From assembly GCF_037974355.1 (NCBI RefSeq), contig NZ_CP150235.1:3596001-3660000 (forward strand): a DNA stretch of 64,000 nt, in the 5' to 3' direction. This DNA is from Paenibacillus sp. FSL R5-0517 (GTDB taxonomy: Bacteria; Bacillota; Bacilli; Paenibacillales; Paenibacillaceae). The notes under the pieces were generated by a model. It did no database searches. It was given only the letters and a program-made list of their open reading frames with translations, and was not told the origin of the DNA. Positions 50,960-61,400 of this stretch are shown here, one piece after another. The position numbers were made by a program, and so were the translations under genes. Within the stretch, counting starts at the first letter, position 1. The number at the start of each line of letters is the position of its first letter.

Positions 50960-52570
50960 ATGTATAAGGTGATGATCGTAGAGGATGAAATGCTCGTTCG
51001 CATCGGATTGAAAAATTCCGTCGAATGGAGTAAATTCGGCTTGGAGGTTACGGCCGATTTCCCGGATGGCCTGGCCGCATGGGATTATTATGAGCGCGAG
51101 AAACCCGACGTGGTCATTACCGATATCAGTATGCCCAGAATGGATGGCATGGAGCTGATCTCCAACATCCGCAAGCAAGACAAACATACACGCGTCATTG
51201 TGCTGTCATGTCTGGAAGAATTTGAATTGGCTCGCAAAGCACTGACACTGGATGTCTCCAGTTATATTCTTAAACTAACCATGACCGAAGAAGAGATTGA
51301 GCAGGTACTAACAGGGGTCAGGGAAGAGCTGGATCAGCAGCATATCCCACCCCAATCGCAAAAGACAGGGACGGCGTCTCCGGATATGGAGCTTGTGAAG
51401 GAAAAGATGTTTAAAGATTTTATGTTCTATCGCATCTTCTCAACGCAGGAATTCGCCAGATTCGTCTCGGAGAGCGGTCTACGCCTTTCGCCCGTTCGTC
51501 TCGTCGTGTGCGTAATGGAAGTGGATCGATATGCCTCGCTCAAGGAACGTTTTCGGGATGAACACGGCCACTTGGTCAAGATGTCGCTGTTAAACATTTT
51601 AAGCGAGATTATGTCCGGTTATAAACGGGGAGAGGCGGTTCAGATCAACGATCGGCATTACGCGCTTGTATTGCATTATGCCGATATACTGTCCGAACAA
51701 TCCATCGTGCAGGAACTTCGGCAGTTGCTCGAACATGTTCAGGATACGATCCGTCATTATTTCAACAGTACCGTTTCGTTCGGGATCAGCAGCATCAATG
51801 GGGGATATGACTCGCTGCCGAGACAATACGCCGAGGCACAACGCGCGTTACAGCGTAAATTCATCACCGGTCCCGGACAACATCATCAAGGAATAGGGCG
51901 TGCAGACCATTCGGGCGTGCTTGAACGACTTGTACGGCTTCGAAGTCATACACCTCTTCGGGAATTGCTTCCTTCGCTCAAACAGAAAGAATACGACGAA
52001 TTCCTGGATGAGATCGAACGTGGCATGAACGAAGAGCGAAAATCAATGGAGATCACCATTTACCAGTTTGTACAGTGGATTAATACGAATGTATATGATC
52101 ATAACAATGAAAAAACGCTGCTGCTTAGCATGACCGAACAGTTGGAAATCTGTGACACGATGCCGGATATGCTTGACCAGGTCGTTATCTATATTGACAC
52201 GTTGGTTGATTTAATTCGCAAGCGCTTACAAATGAGTGATGAGATTACCCGCGCCATTGAGTACATCAAACGTCATTATACCGAAAACATCAGTCTCCAG
52301 ATGGTTGCGGACCATGTAGGTCTAAGCATGGGGTATCTCAGCAACCTGTTCCGGAGAGAGCTGCAGATCACTTATATTGATTATGTGAACCGTTATCGGA
52401 TTGAACGTGCCAAGGACCTGCTTGCCCAAAATCAACTGCGCTCGTCCGATGTGCCGGCTCTGGTCGGCTTTTCGCCCGAGTATACGTATTTTAGCAAGGT
52501 ATTTAAAAGAATTACGGGTCTTAATCCGAACGAATATCGGCGCCAAACGACGCTCAAAGACAGAGGGTGA
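50960..52570 (+). CDS. YesN-type response regulator, AraC output
   Basis: 536 residues. The receiver domain has VEDEM, phospho-acceptor D55 in VITDISMPRMDG, and the lysine in YILKLTM, where leucine again replaces proline. The middle is a long helical linker. The AraC pair occupies about residues 430-533 (VADHVGLSMGYLSNLFRRELQITYIDYV, then PALVGFSPEYTYFSKVFKRITGLNPNEYR). Here regulator precedes kinase, unlike the other three pairs in the window. It probably activates the transporter and glycosidase genes of the plant polysaccharide locus. Confidence 0.93.
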   Translation: MYKVMIVEDEMLVRIGLKNSVEWSKFGLEVTADFPDGLAAWDYYEREKPDVVITDISMPRMDGMELISNIRKQDKHTRVIVLSCLEEFELARKALTLDVSSYILKLTMTEEEIEQVLTGVREELDQQHIPPQSQKTGTASPDMELVKEKMFKDFMFYRIFSTQEFARFVSESGLRLSPVRLVVCVMEVDRYASLKERFRDEHGHLVKMSLLNILSEIMSGYKRGEAVQINDRHYALVLHYADILSEQSIVQELRQLLEHVQDTIRHYFNSTVSFGISSINGGYDSLPRQYAEAQRALQRKFITGPGQHHQGIGRADHSGVLERLVRLRSHTPLRELLPSLKQKEYDEFLDEIERGMNEERKSMEITIYQFVQWINTNVYDHNNEKTLLLSMTEQLEICDTMPDMLDQVVIYIDTLVDLIRKRLQMSDEITRAIEYIKRHYTENISLQMVADHVGLSMGYLSNLFRRELQITYIDYVNRYRIERAKDLLAQNQLRSSDVPALVGFSPEYTYFSKVFKRITGLNPNEYRRQTTLKDRG

Positions 52571-52575
52571 CATGA

Positions 52576-54399
52576 ATGAGAACATCCGTCAAATCCCTGT
52601 TTGTCTCCAGACAGCTCCGAACACAGCTTATTCTGTATATTATGGTCATCAGCCTCGCCGTACTGGCGGGGGCTTCTTATTTTATTTATTCCTTTATGCA
52701 GAACATGATCAAAATCCAGAACGAACGGTTGCTCTACCAGCAATTCCAACAGCTTGACCATAACATAGGCGGCCTGGTGAAAGAAATCGATCGCCTATCC
52801 ATGCTTTTTCTGCGGGATGATCACATTCAGCAGTTTTTGTACAAAATTTCAGAGAAAACGGAAGAGGAATTTCTCGAATCGAAAAACGACGTGCAGCGGG
52901 TGATTGCCGATTTCATCGACAACTACAACTATATTGACTCGATTTATATTACGGCGGACAATCTCGGGGCAGTAGGAGGCAGTCAGAAGCGGACGCTCGT
53001 TTACGATCGGGACGCATGGCAGCAGAGCTTCTTTACTTCCGAGCCCTTCCGTCAAACGCTCGAACAGTACCCTCATCTGGTTATGCATTCCGGGATCAAA
53101 AAATCATTCTACAATCCGTATCTGACCGGAGAGGACGATGGTTACCTGATCAGCCTGATGCGTGGCACGCGTGCCATCTATGATCCAACCACAAGCGCCA
53201 CCCTGATTTTTAATATCGATGAACGGTATCTATCATCCATCTACGCTACGGCGCTCAATAGTGAAGAAGGCGATATGTATATCGCCAGCGCTGACGGAAC
53301 AATCATTTCGGCAAGTGAGGCGGATCGGGTAGGGACGCAGAGCCACTTCACACCGGGAGCGGAATTGACGGACGGGGCCTACGGAAGCCTGGATGACGAA
53401 AAAGCCGGACGCAGCATGCAGGTTGTATATTACAAACTCCATGACGGCGGGTGGTACCTGCTGAAGGAAATTCCGCTCAGTCAATACGCAGACCAGATTC
53501 TGGGCGTTCAACGAATGCTTGTACTCGTGTTCACGATTAGTGTGTTCGCGATATTCATAGCCTCCTATTTCTGGCTTCGCAAAATCATTAAACCCCTCAA
53601 CCAATTGTCTAGCAAAATGAAAGACATGAGCCGCGGTGAACTCGGGGTTACCGTCGATCACGTTCCGAATAATGAGCTGGGCACGGTCATTCGCCGCTTT
53701 AATGAGATGTCGCTCAGCATGGTAGAACTGGTGGACAAAAACAATGAGATTCAGGAGAAAAAGAGGGAGCTGGAACTGGAGGCATTGCAGTATCAGATTA
53801 ATCCGCATTTTCTGTATAACACCTTGAACATGATCCGCTGGATGGCTGTCATTGTGAAGGCGGACAACATCGTAAATACGATTGTAGCACTGGGCAATAT
53901 ATTGCGCCCCGTATTCTCCAGCAAAGACTCCATGTGTTCTCTGCGGGACGAACTGTCGTATCTGGACAATTATCTGAAGATCATTAATATGCGATTCAAC
54001 AATAATATTACATTTACAATGGACGTGGATGAAGAGTGGATGGATTGTCAGGTGCCACGTTTTATCCTGCAACCGCTACTGGAAAATTCCATTGCTTCCG
54101 GCAGACAGAGTGAAGATTTTGCCCTTCAGATTGGAATTACGGCCTCAGTCAACCAGGAACGTCTGATGCTGAGGGTCACCGATTCTGGCGTCGGAATGGA
54201 TGCAGAGAGCATCTTAAAGTTAAACGAAAAGCTGGCTAAGGGGGATTCGCCCAAATCCACTGTTGGCGGGAGCGGAATCGGACTGAATAACGTCAATAAA
54301 CGGATTCGTTTGTATTATGGACCGGACTTCGGAATTCATTTCGTTCCGGCCGATCAGGGCGCAGAGGCCATCGTTACCTTGCCTGTACATCGATTATAG
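52576..54399 (+). CDS. YesM-type sensor histidine kinase
   Basis: 607 residues, starting 5 bases after the regulator stop. Transmembrane helices lie at about 17-38 and 312-331, with a sensor domain of about 270 residues outside. The HAMP segment is RKIIKPLNQLSSKMKDMSRGEL, and a coiled-coil linker leads to H411 in QINPHFLYNTL. The ATPase domain has N-box LQPLLENSIASG, in which serine replaces the usual histidine, and G-box DSGVGM. It senses an extracellular signal, presumably an oligosaccharide bound by the importer's lipoprotein, and phosphorylates the upstream regulator. Confidence 0.93.
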   Translation: MRTSVKSLFVSRQLRTQLILYIMVISLAVLAGASYFIYSFMQNMIKIQNERLLYQQFQQLDHNIGGLVKEIDRLSMLFLRDDHIQQFLYKISEKTEEEFLESKNDVQRVIADFIDNYNYIDSIYITADNLGAVGGSQKRTLVYDRDAWQQSFFTSEPFRQTLEQYPHLVMHSGIKKSFYNPYLTGEDDGYLISLMRGTRAIYDPTTSATLIFNIDERYLSSIYATALNSEEGDMYIASADGTIISASEADRVGTQSHFTPGAELTDGAYGSLDDEKAGRSMQVVYYKLHDGGWYLLKEIPLSQYADQILGVQRMLVLVFTISVFAIFIASYFWLRKIIKPLNQLSSKMKDMSRGELGVTVDHVPNNELGTVIRRFNEMSLSMVELVDKNNEIQEKKRELELEALQYQINPHFLYNTLNMIRWMAVIVKADNIVNTIVALGNILRPVFSSKDSMCSLRDELSYLDNYLKIINMRFNNNITFTMDVDEEWMDCQVPRFILQPLLENSIASGRQSEDFALQIGITASVNQERLMLRVTDSGVGMDAESILKLNEKLAKGDSPKSTVGGSGIGLNNVNKRIRLYYGPDFGIHFVPADQGAEAIVTLPVHRL

Positions 54400-54650
54400 A
54401 AGAGGAGCTGCGGCTTCGAATGATCCATGCTCTCGTGAGCTTCGCCGAAAGGCAGCACATGAGGGCGTTTTTTGCATATTGGAGCACTGCTTATTCGTTC
54501 AAGCGGAGTCTCAAAATTGTTCAAGTCGGCTCGGAAGGCAGCTTTGTTTTTTTCAAGCAAATCAGGAGATCTTTCATTCAAGGGCCATCAAGAAAGCGTT
54601 ATCATATGAATAAGCCAATACGAAAGCACACGTACAAAGGAGAAATTCAT

Positions 54651-55592
54651 ATGCAACGTACCAAGACCCTGAACAGAGCCGTAACCCAAAGGACCGGCAA
54701 GCTGAATCGCAAGGACGGCATACACCTCCTGCTTCTGGCCACACCATTTGTACTGTTTACGCTGGCCTTCAGCTACGTACCTTTATTCGGATGGATCTAC
54801 GCATTCTTTGATTACAAACCAGGCATCCCACTTCAACAAACCCCTTTTCTGGGGCTGGAAAATTTCCGCAACATGCTGGATGATCCACGGATGGGACCCG
54901 TGCTGGCGAACACGCTGGCACTAAGCTTGTTGTCCATTGCAACCGCTCCCGTACCGATGCTGCTTGCCATACTGATCTCGGAAGTCCGCTCCGGCTGGTT
55001 CAAAAGGCTGGTGCAGACCGTCTCTACACTACCGAATTATATTAGCTGGATCATCGTATTTTCCCTCGCATTCAGCATGTTCAGTACGGAGGGAGCCGTC
55101 AATTCCATCATGATGAAAACGGGGATCGGCAGTCCACCCGTGGATATTCTTGGTAACTATGACCGGGTATGGACGGTGCAAACCTTGCTGTTGCTGTGGA
55201 AGTCCGCAGGATGGAGCGCCATCATCTATCTGGCTGCCATCGTTGGCATCGACAGCGAACAGTATGATGCAGCCAAGGTGGATGGCGCCGGGCGCATGCG
55301 TACGATCTGGCACATTACGCTACCGAGCATCATGCCGACCTTCATTGTGCTTTTGCTGCTCTCTGTCAGCAACCTGCTGTCCGCAGGGTTTGAGCAATAT
55401 CTCGTATTCAGCAACGTCATGATTGCAGACCGGATCGAAGTGCTTGACCTCTACGTGTACCGGCTCGGATTGGTGACAGGTGACTACTCGTACTCGACGG
55501 CTGTGGGCATTTTCAAAACGGTAATTAGCGTTCTGCTGCTCTTCAGCGTCAACATTCTATCCAAGAAAGTTCGCGGTCAAGGCATCGTCTGA
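54651..55592 (+). CDS. lplB: LplB-type ABC transporter permease
   Basis: 313 residues from the ATG at 54651, with AAAGGAG upstream; the longer frame to 54420 lacks a ribosome site. It begins, after a basic stretch, with GIHLLLLATPFVLFTLAFSY and PLFGWIYAFFDYKPG, hallmarks of LplB. Six membrane segments are present. The EAA loop is QYDAAKVDGAGRMRTIWHI followed by TLPSIMP. It forms the import channel with the next gene. The cargo is probably a rhamnose- or mannose-containing oligosaccharide, judging from the GH140, GH78 and GH2 genes around it. Confidence 0.92.
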   Translation: MQRTKTLNRAVTQRTGKLNRKDGIHLLLLATPFVLFTLAFSYVPLFGWIYAFFDYKPGIPLQQTPFLGLENFRNMLDDPRMGPVLANTLALSLLSIATAPVPMLLAILISEVRSGWFKRLVQTVSTLPNYISWIIVFSLAFSMFSTEGAVNSIMMKTGIGSPPVDILGNYDRVWTVQTLLLLWKSAGWSAIIYLAAIVGIDSEQYDAAKVDGAGRMRTIWHITLPSIMPTFIVLLLLSVSNLLSAGFEQYLVFSNVMIADRIEVLDLYVYRLGLVTGDYSYSTAVGIFKTVISVLLLFSVNILSKKVRGQGIV

Positions 55593-55617
55593 CCCCAGGG
55601 AAAGGAGCAAAACAAAC

Positions 55618-56538
55618 ATGCGCACACAACCCGCAGGACAGACGCTTCGTCCCGTCCGCCATACCGATTGGAAAGACCTTACGTTCACCCTTTTTAATTA
55701 CATCGTGCTATCCTTGCTTGTCATCATCACCATCTATCCGTTTTATTATATCTTCATCTATTCGATCAGTGATCCCATCGAGGTTCAGAAAGGGGTATAT
55801 TTCTGGCCAGCCGGCTTCTCCCTTGAAGCATACCAAGCGACGGTGAAATTGCCGGGCATCATGGACGCAGCCATTGTCAGTGTCTCCCGGACCGTGCTCG
55901 GAACGTTAATTACGGTGTTCAGCTGTTCCTTCTTTGCCTATCTCATTACCAAAGAAGAGATGCCATTCCGCAAAATCATTTACCGTTTTGTACTGATCAC
56001 CATGTACTTCAATGCAGGCTTTATCCCATGGTATCTGACGATGAAAACGTATGGATTGCAGAATAATTTCCTGCTGTACATCATTCCAAGCGCGATGTCG
56101 GGCTTTAACATCATCTTGATCAAAACGTTCATCGAACAGCTACCCGCATCCCTGGAGGAATCGGCCAAGATCGATGGGGCCGGGTACTTCCGGATCTATC
56201 GCAGCATTATTTTCCCGCTGTCGATGCCGATTATCGCCACCATTGCCGTATTCTCCGCCGTAGGTCAGTGGAATACCTGGTTCGACAACTTTTTCCTGGT
56301 GGAAAATCCGAAGCTGCAAACGTTGCAACTGGTACTCTACAACTTCCTGAACCAGTCCAGTAACCTGTCCAACATGACGACAGATGAGTTGACCCGCGGC
56401 GATGTTGTCCGGACGCTCACACCACAGTCCATTCGCATGACCATTACGATGCTTGTCACGCTGCCGATTGTCCTGGTGTATCCGATGCTGCAGCGGTATT
56501 TTGTCAAAGGCATCATGATGGGAGCCGTCAAGGGTTAA
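55618..56538 (+). CDS. YtcP/LplC-type ABC transporter permease
   Basis: 306 residues, ATG with AAAGGAG upstream. It has six hydrophobic segments; NYIVLSLLVIITIYPFYYIF is the first. The EAA loop is SLEESAKIDGAGYFRIYRSI followed by IFPLSMP. The C-terminal LQRYFVKGIMMGAVKG is the family ending. It is separated by 25 bases from the LplB-type gene and by 78 bases from the binding-protein gene. That second gap carries a CCGGA/TCCGG hairpin that might adjust relative expression of the binding protein. Confidence 0.92.
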   Translation: MRTQPAGQTLRPVRHTDWKDLTFTLFNYIVLSLLVIITIYPFYYIFIYSISDPIEVQKGVYFWPAGFSLEAYQATVKLPGIMDAAIVSVSRTVLGTLITVFSCSFFAYLITKEEMPFRKIIYRFVLITMYFNAGFIPWYLTMKTYGLQNNFLLYIIPSAMSGFNIILIKTFIEQLPASLEESAKIDGAGYFRIYRSIIFPLSMPIIATIAVFSAVGQWNTWFDNFFLVENPKLQTLQLVLYNFLNQSSNLSNMTTDELTRGDVVRTLTPQSIRMTITMLVTLPIVLVYPMLQRYFVKGIMMGAVKG

Positions 56539-56616
56539 GGTTGTATATGGTGCAATCACACCGGATTATCCGGCAATCGCCGATAATTATAGAAGAAGAA
56601 ACAGGAGGGTTATGAC

Positions 56617-58365
56617 ATGAGAACTAAAAAGTCGTTCCGCCATGTAATTGCACTGCTCATGATGACGTCCTTGCTGCTGGCAGCTTGTACGGGCAGCGGC
56701 TCGGGAACGGGCCAGACCAGCACGGGCGAAACCGGTTCGTCAGATACCGGCTCGGACAAAGACCTCGTGACGCTGCGGGTGCTCATCATGGAAACCGGCT
56801 CCAAGTGGAATACGCAGCAGAACAACGAAGTGGCCAAGGCTATTGCCGAGAAGATCGGTGTCAAAATTGAATACGTTGAGGCAGACGAAAACAAATTCAA
56901 TGTATTGCTCGCTGGTGGCGATCTGCCCGACCTGGTACGTACGGACGTGAACAAATATCAAAAACAGTTAATTGAAGGGGATCTAATCGTTCCGCTCGAC
57001 GATCTGCTCGCTACATCCGGCAAAGACATTACGGCGAACATCGGTACTGTGGTCGAATACAGCAAAAAGAACTGGAGCAACGGCACCGGAAACCTGTATT
57101 TCCTGCCTCCCCAAGTGCAATCCAAACCGGGCACTTCCATTGCGCCAATTACCATAGGCCCGACGATTCGTTGGGACTGGTATAAGGAGATTGGCACCCC
57201 GGAAATGGCCACAATGGATGACTTGCTGGACGTTGTAGGAAAAATTGTGGAAAAGCACCCGCAGACCGAAGACGGCAAAAAAGTGTACGGCGTGTCCATG
57301 TGGCAAGATTGGGGATTATGGCCTTATACGATTCCGCCAATTATCTTTACCGAGAATGTAGGCACGACAAGCGACCTGACTGCAGCCAAAGTTGGCGGCA
57401 GCGATTTCATCAGCAACTTGACCGACGAATCCTCCAACTTCTGGACTGCACTTAACTTTTATAACAAGGCTCAACGCAGAGGATTGCTCGATCCGGATTC
57501 CCTGACGATGAAGAACAATGACTACATGGCTAAGGCAACTGCAGGACAGATCGTTGTTGGCCCCGCCACCTGGGCGATGGGAGATTTCAATGCACAGCAT
57601 GCCAAGGATGGCAAAGGATATCTGGTTGTGCCTGCCGGCAAACTGGCCTGGACGGGTGCAGTCAATCCGCTCGGATGGCAGGATAAAGCCTACAGCATAT
57701 CCAAAACATCCAAACATCCTGAAAAAGCGATGGAATTCCTCAATTATATCTACTCCTATGAAGGTGCACGCACCATGTATAACGGCGTAGAAGGCAAGCA
57801 CTGGAAGATGGTAGACGGCAAACCGACACTTACGGACGAAACACTCGCATTGAAAGCAGCAGGCGGAGCTCCATACGAAGCCACCGGACTTTCACTGGAT
57901 CGCAACATCATTGGTCTGGGCGGTGACATGGTCAATCCCGATGACAAAATGCCGGTCGACCTCTTTACCTCGGAGGAGGCGCTGTCCAAAGCGGCCACCC
58001 CGCTTGAGAAAGATTTTGCAGAACACTATGGCGCTTCTTACTCGGGAGAAGTATTCAAAAATTGGATCGATCAAGGCAAACTAAATACGTTCACCAGCTG
58101 GATGGACGGCATGACGGACGAGGAGATCGTACAGCGGAACACCGTTCCAGGCGTAACCTTGGACGACAAATTGAAGAAACAGGAAGCAGAACTTAAAGAA
58201 CTGGCAGCGCGCGAAGCGGCCAAAGTAATTCTTTCCAAGGATGAACAGGCATTCGAAGCAAATAAACAGGCGGCACTTGCGGCATTCAAAAAAGCAGGAG
58301 CAGATGAGTTTACCGCCTGGTATAACGCCGAAGTACAGCGGCTTCGTCAAGCTCACGGGCTGTAA
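56617..58365 (+). CDS. LplA-type solute-binding lipoprotein
   Basis: 582 residues, ATG with ACAGGAGGG upstream. The lipobox LAAC gives C24 as lipid anchor, followed by a flexible Gly/Ser/Thr-rich stretch (GSGSGTGQTSTG). The mature part has the large LplA-type binding protein pattern: LRVLIMETGSKWN at the start, LPDLVRTDVNKYQ, and KHPEKAMEFLNYIYSYEGAR before a long C-terminal helix region (KQEAELKELAAREAAKVIL). It binds sugars outside the membrane for the two permeases directly upstream. The terminator after it separates it from the rhamnosidase gene. Confidence 0.93.
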   Translation: MRTKKSFRHVIALLMMTSLLLAACTGSGSGTGQTSTGETGSSDTGSDKDLVTLRVLIMETGSKWNTQQNNEVAKAIAEKIGVKIEYVEADENKFNVLLAGGDLPDLVRTDVNKYQKQLIEGDLIVPLDDLLATSGKDITANIGTVVEYSKKNWSNGTGNLYFLPPQVQSKPGTSIAPITIGPTIRWDWYKEIGTPEMATMDDLLDVVGKIVEKHPQTEDGKKVYGVSMWQDWGLWPYTIPPIIFTENVGTTSDLTAAKVGGSDFISNLTDESSNFWTALNFYNKAQRRGLLDPDSLTMKNNDYMAKATAGQIVVGPATWAMGDFNAQHAKDGKGYLVVPAGKLAWTGAVNPLGWQDKAYSISKTSKHPEKAMEFLNYIYSYEGARTMYNGVEGKHWKMVDGKPTLTDETLALKAAGGAPYEATGLSLDRNIIGLGGDMVNPDDKMPVDLFTSEEALSKAATPLEKDFAEHYGASYSGEVFKNWIDQGKLNTFTSWMDGMTDEEIVQRNTVPGVTLDDKLKKQEAELKELAAREAAKVILSKDEQAFEANKQAALAAFKKAGADEFTAWYNAEVQRLRQAHGL

Positions 58366-58400
58366 TACGACTTCGCTCGTAACGACAAGCGTCACGAAGA

Positions 58401-58437
58401 GGGGCTAAAGCTGTGAAGTTTTAGCTCCTTTTCTTTT
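58401..58437 (+). terminator. Intrinsic terminator after the importer
   Basis: GGGGCTAAA pairs with TTTAGCTCC (one G-U pair), then TTTTCTTTT. Confidence 0.8.
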
Positions 58438-58470
58438 AAAACATTCAGTCAAACGGGAGTTGATACAGCC

Positions 58471-61400
58471 GTGGAGCACATTTTATCAACTGGCGGGAGG
58501 GATCTGCCGACGGAACGGAAAGAGAGCGCTGTTCAGACGGAAGCATTCACGTGGCATGCCTCATGGATCTGGGGAGAAGGCGAGGACTGGCCGCGCAACG
58601 AATGGCGTTGTTTTCGCCGGGAATTCGAATGGCATCATGGGGACCATGGAAGCGCTGAGGTAACCATCACAGCAGATGCCCGATATGTGTTATATGTCAA
58701 CGGAGTGCTATGCGGAAGAGGACCCAATCGCTCTTGGCCTTTTGAACTTAACTATCACGTGCATGAAGTGGGCCATCTGCTGCATTCCGGTCGTAATACG
58801 CTGGCTGTACTTGTTATCAGCTATGGTGTAGCTACGTTTGCGTATTTGCCGGGAAGGGGCGGGCTTCTCGCTCAACTGGAGTCCGTTCACTATGAGGCTG
58901 ATGGGAGTTACCTGAGAAAAGAACTTATCGTGGGTACGGATGCATCCTGGCAGACCGCTCTGCATGACGGATATGAACGAAGGTCGGCGCGCATGTCTTG
59001 TCAGCTTGGCTTTGCCGAACAGATGGATGTGAGCTGCTGGAATGATCGTTGGCAAGGAGTTGACACCTTGCCGCTCGAAGAGCAAGGTATCTGGACTCCT
59101 GCCCGCATCATTGGCACGCCTGGCGATGCGCCATGGGAATGCTTGGTCGCAAGTGATATTCCGGAGCTAACGGAGCAAGAAGTATGGCCTGTCCGAGTAG
59201 AATCATTGAAAGAAGCATCTCTCGTGTACTGGACGCATGTGCTTGATGTACGTGAAGCGATGGAGCCGACAAGTCGGATGCACGCCAATCCGGTATCCTT
59301 TGCCGGTTATGTCGCAGCGGTCATTCGGGCAAGTAGCGAAGCCGAAGCGGTTGTCGGATTTTTCAGCGCGTTCCATGCTCTTCGCGGCATCACGCTTAAC
59401 GGCTCATATTACCCTGCATCAGATATGGAGGGAGAACGGCCGCGCAGGCTTCAGCAGGTTAGATTGCAGCAGGGAGAGAATCTTCTGCTGATCGAGCTGG
59501 CAGGGCAGGATCATGGCGGAGGACTGCACTTTGGAATCGACTGCGATGTTCCGTTTACGGTTGTATCGCCATTCGATGATGCGCCAATAGGCAACACACC
59601 GTTTGTCCTGATTGGTCCGTTTGCCACCCTCGTGCATATCGACCACCAGCCGGATCGTGATCCCATCCGTGCATATCAGGGCTTTGGAGGCGGTAGGCCT
59701 TTGGACGAGAAGGCATTTCCGGATGCCGAGGTATATCTGCGATGCCGCAGCTTGGCTTCCATCCCTGAACTTGCTCCATTCCGCAGCTGGATGAAGCCAT
59801 TTCCCGAGAGGCTTAGTTCGGAAGCTTCAATCTTTGTGTCCAGCATCTGGAAGATGCAGGAGCAGGCGCGTCCCGTTCCTGCGGACTTGCAGCAGGTATG
59901 CGTCGCCAATCGGCAGCCGGCAATCGTGCCGACAAGCTCTGGCGGAAGGAGCACGGAGCTGATTCTAGACTTTGGCCGCGAATGGTCGGGCTATCTGCGA
60001 TTCGAGGTCGATGCGGGGGAAGGCACCGTCATCGACGCGTATGGCTTCGAGTATATGGACGGTGACTGGCGACAGGATACCTTTGGTGTGGATAATACGC
60101 TTCGCTATGTATGCCGCGAAGGCAGACAACGCTACGAATCGCCGATTCGGCGCGGACTTCGTTATCTCATGCTTACCATACACGGAAATACGAGACCAGT
60201 ACGGCTGTTCGGCATTAGCCTTGTGCAAAGCAACTATCCGGTGACAGAGATCGGCCGATTCCATAGTTCGGACGCGATCCTCAATGACATTTGGGAGATC
60301 AGCAAGCATACTACCTTACTGTGCATGGAAGATACATTTGTGGATTGTCCCACGTATGAACAGGTATTTTGGGTTGGCGACAGCCGTAATGAAGCGCTCG
60401 TGAACTACTATCTATTCGGTGCAACAGATATCGTACAACATGGTCTGCAGCTTGTTCCGGGATCAAGCCGGCAAACGCCGCTCTATGTGAATCAGGTACC
60501 TAGCGGCTGGAGCAGCGTGATTCCAAACTGGACGTTTTTCTGGGTCACCGCGTGCCTTGAATATGTCCGACATACAGGAAGCAGGGACTTTGCAGCGAAA
60601 ATCTGGCCAAAGGTAAAGTTCACGCTTGATCACTATATCTCACATATCGATGCCAGAGGATTATTGTTCATTGAAGCCTGGAATCTGTTGGACTGGGCAC
60701 CATTGGAGCAGCCGAACGACGGAACGGTCACCCATCAAAATGCGATATTTGCACGCACGTTGGCAGATGCGGCCCAACTGGCCGAATTGGCAGGTTGCAC
60801 AGAAGACAGCCCTTACTACTGTTCCGCATCGGAAAGAGTAACCCGCGCCATAAACAATCATCTATGGAGTGAGGATCGGCAGGCTTATATGGACTGCATT
60901 CATGCCGATGGCTCTCTTTCCAGCACCTATAGTATGCAGACGCAGGTCATGGCGCTGGTTACCGGCATTGCAGTTGATGAGCGAAAGGAGAAGCTCAACG
61001 CATATTTAACATCGCCACCTGAAGATTTTGTAGCCATAGGCAGTCCGTTCATGACGTTTTTCTATTATGAAGCGCTGGTGATGCACGGCAAGACGGATCT
61101 AATGCTCCGGGACATGAGAGAGAAGTTTGGGGAAATGGTGAAACATGAGGCGACCACTTGCTGGGAGATGTATCCGGGATTTGCCGAGAATCGGCCCCAT
61201 CCGAAATACCTGACACGCAGTCATTGCCACGCCTGGTCGGCAGCACCAGGTTACTTTTTGGGAACATCCGTGCTCGGGGTTCGCCCGATTGCAGACGGTT
61301 GGACACAAGTTAAGGTTGCCCCCCAGCCTTGCAATCTGCAATGGGCGAAAGGAGCTGTACCTCTGCCTGGCAACGGAAGGATCGACGTGAAATGGGAGAT

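Noticed and set aside
53233..54072. 279-codon minus-strand frame inside the kinase at 52.6-54.4 kb
   Set aside because: Shadow of a well-conserved kinase; composition is that of a reverse reading, with no domain.
56539..56616. Hairpin before the LplA-type gene as a terminator
   Set aside because: CCGGA/TCCGG is short and has no T tract; it may affect mRNA stability but does not look like a terminator.
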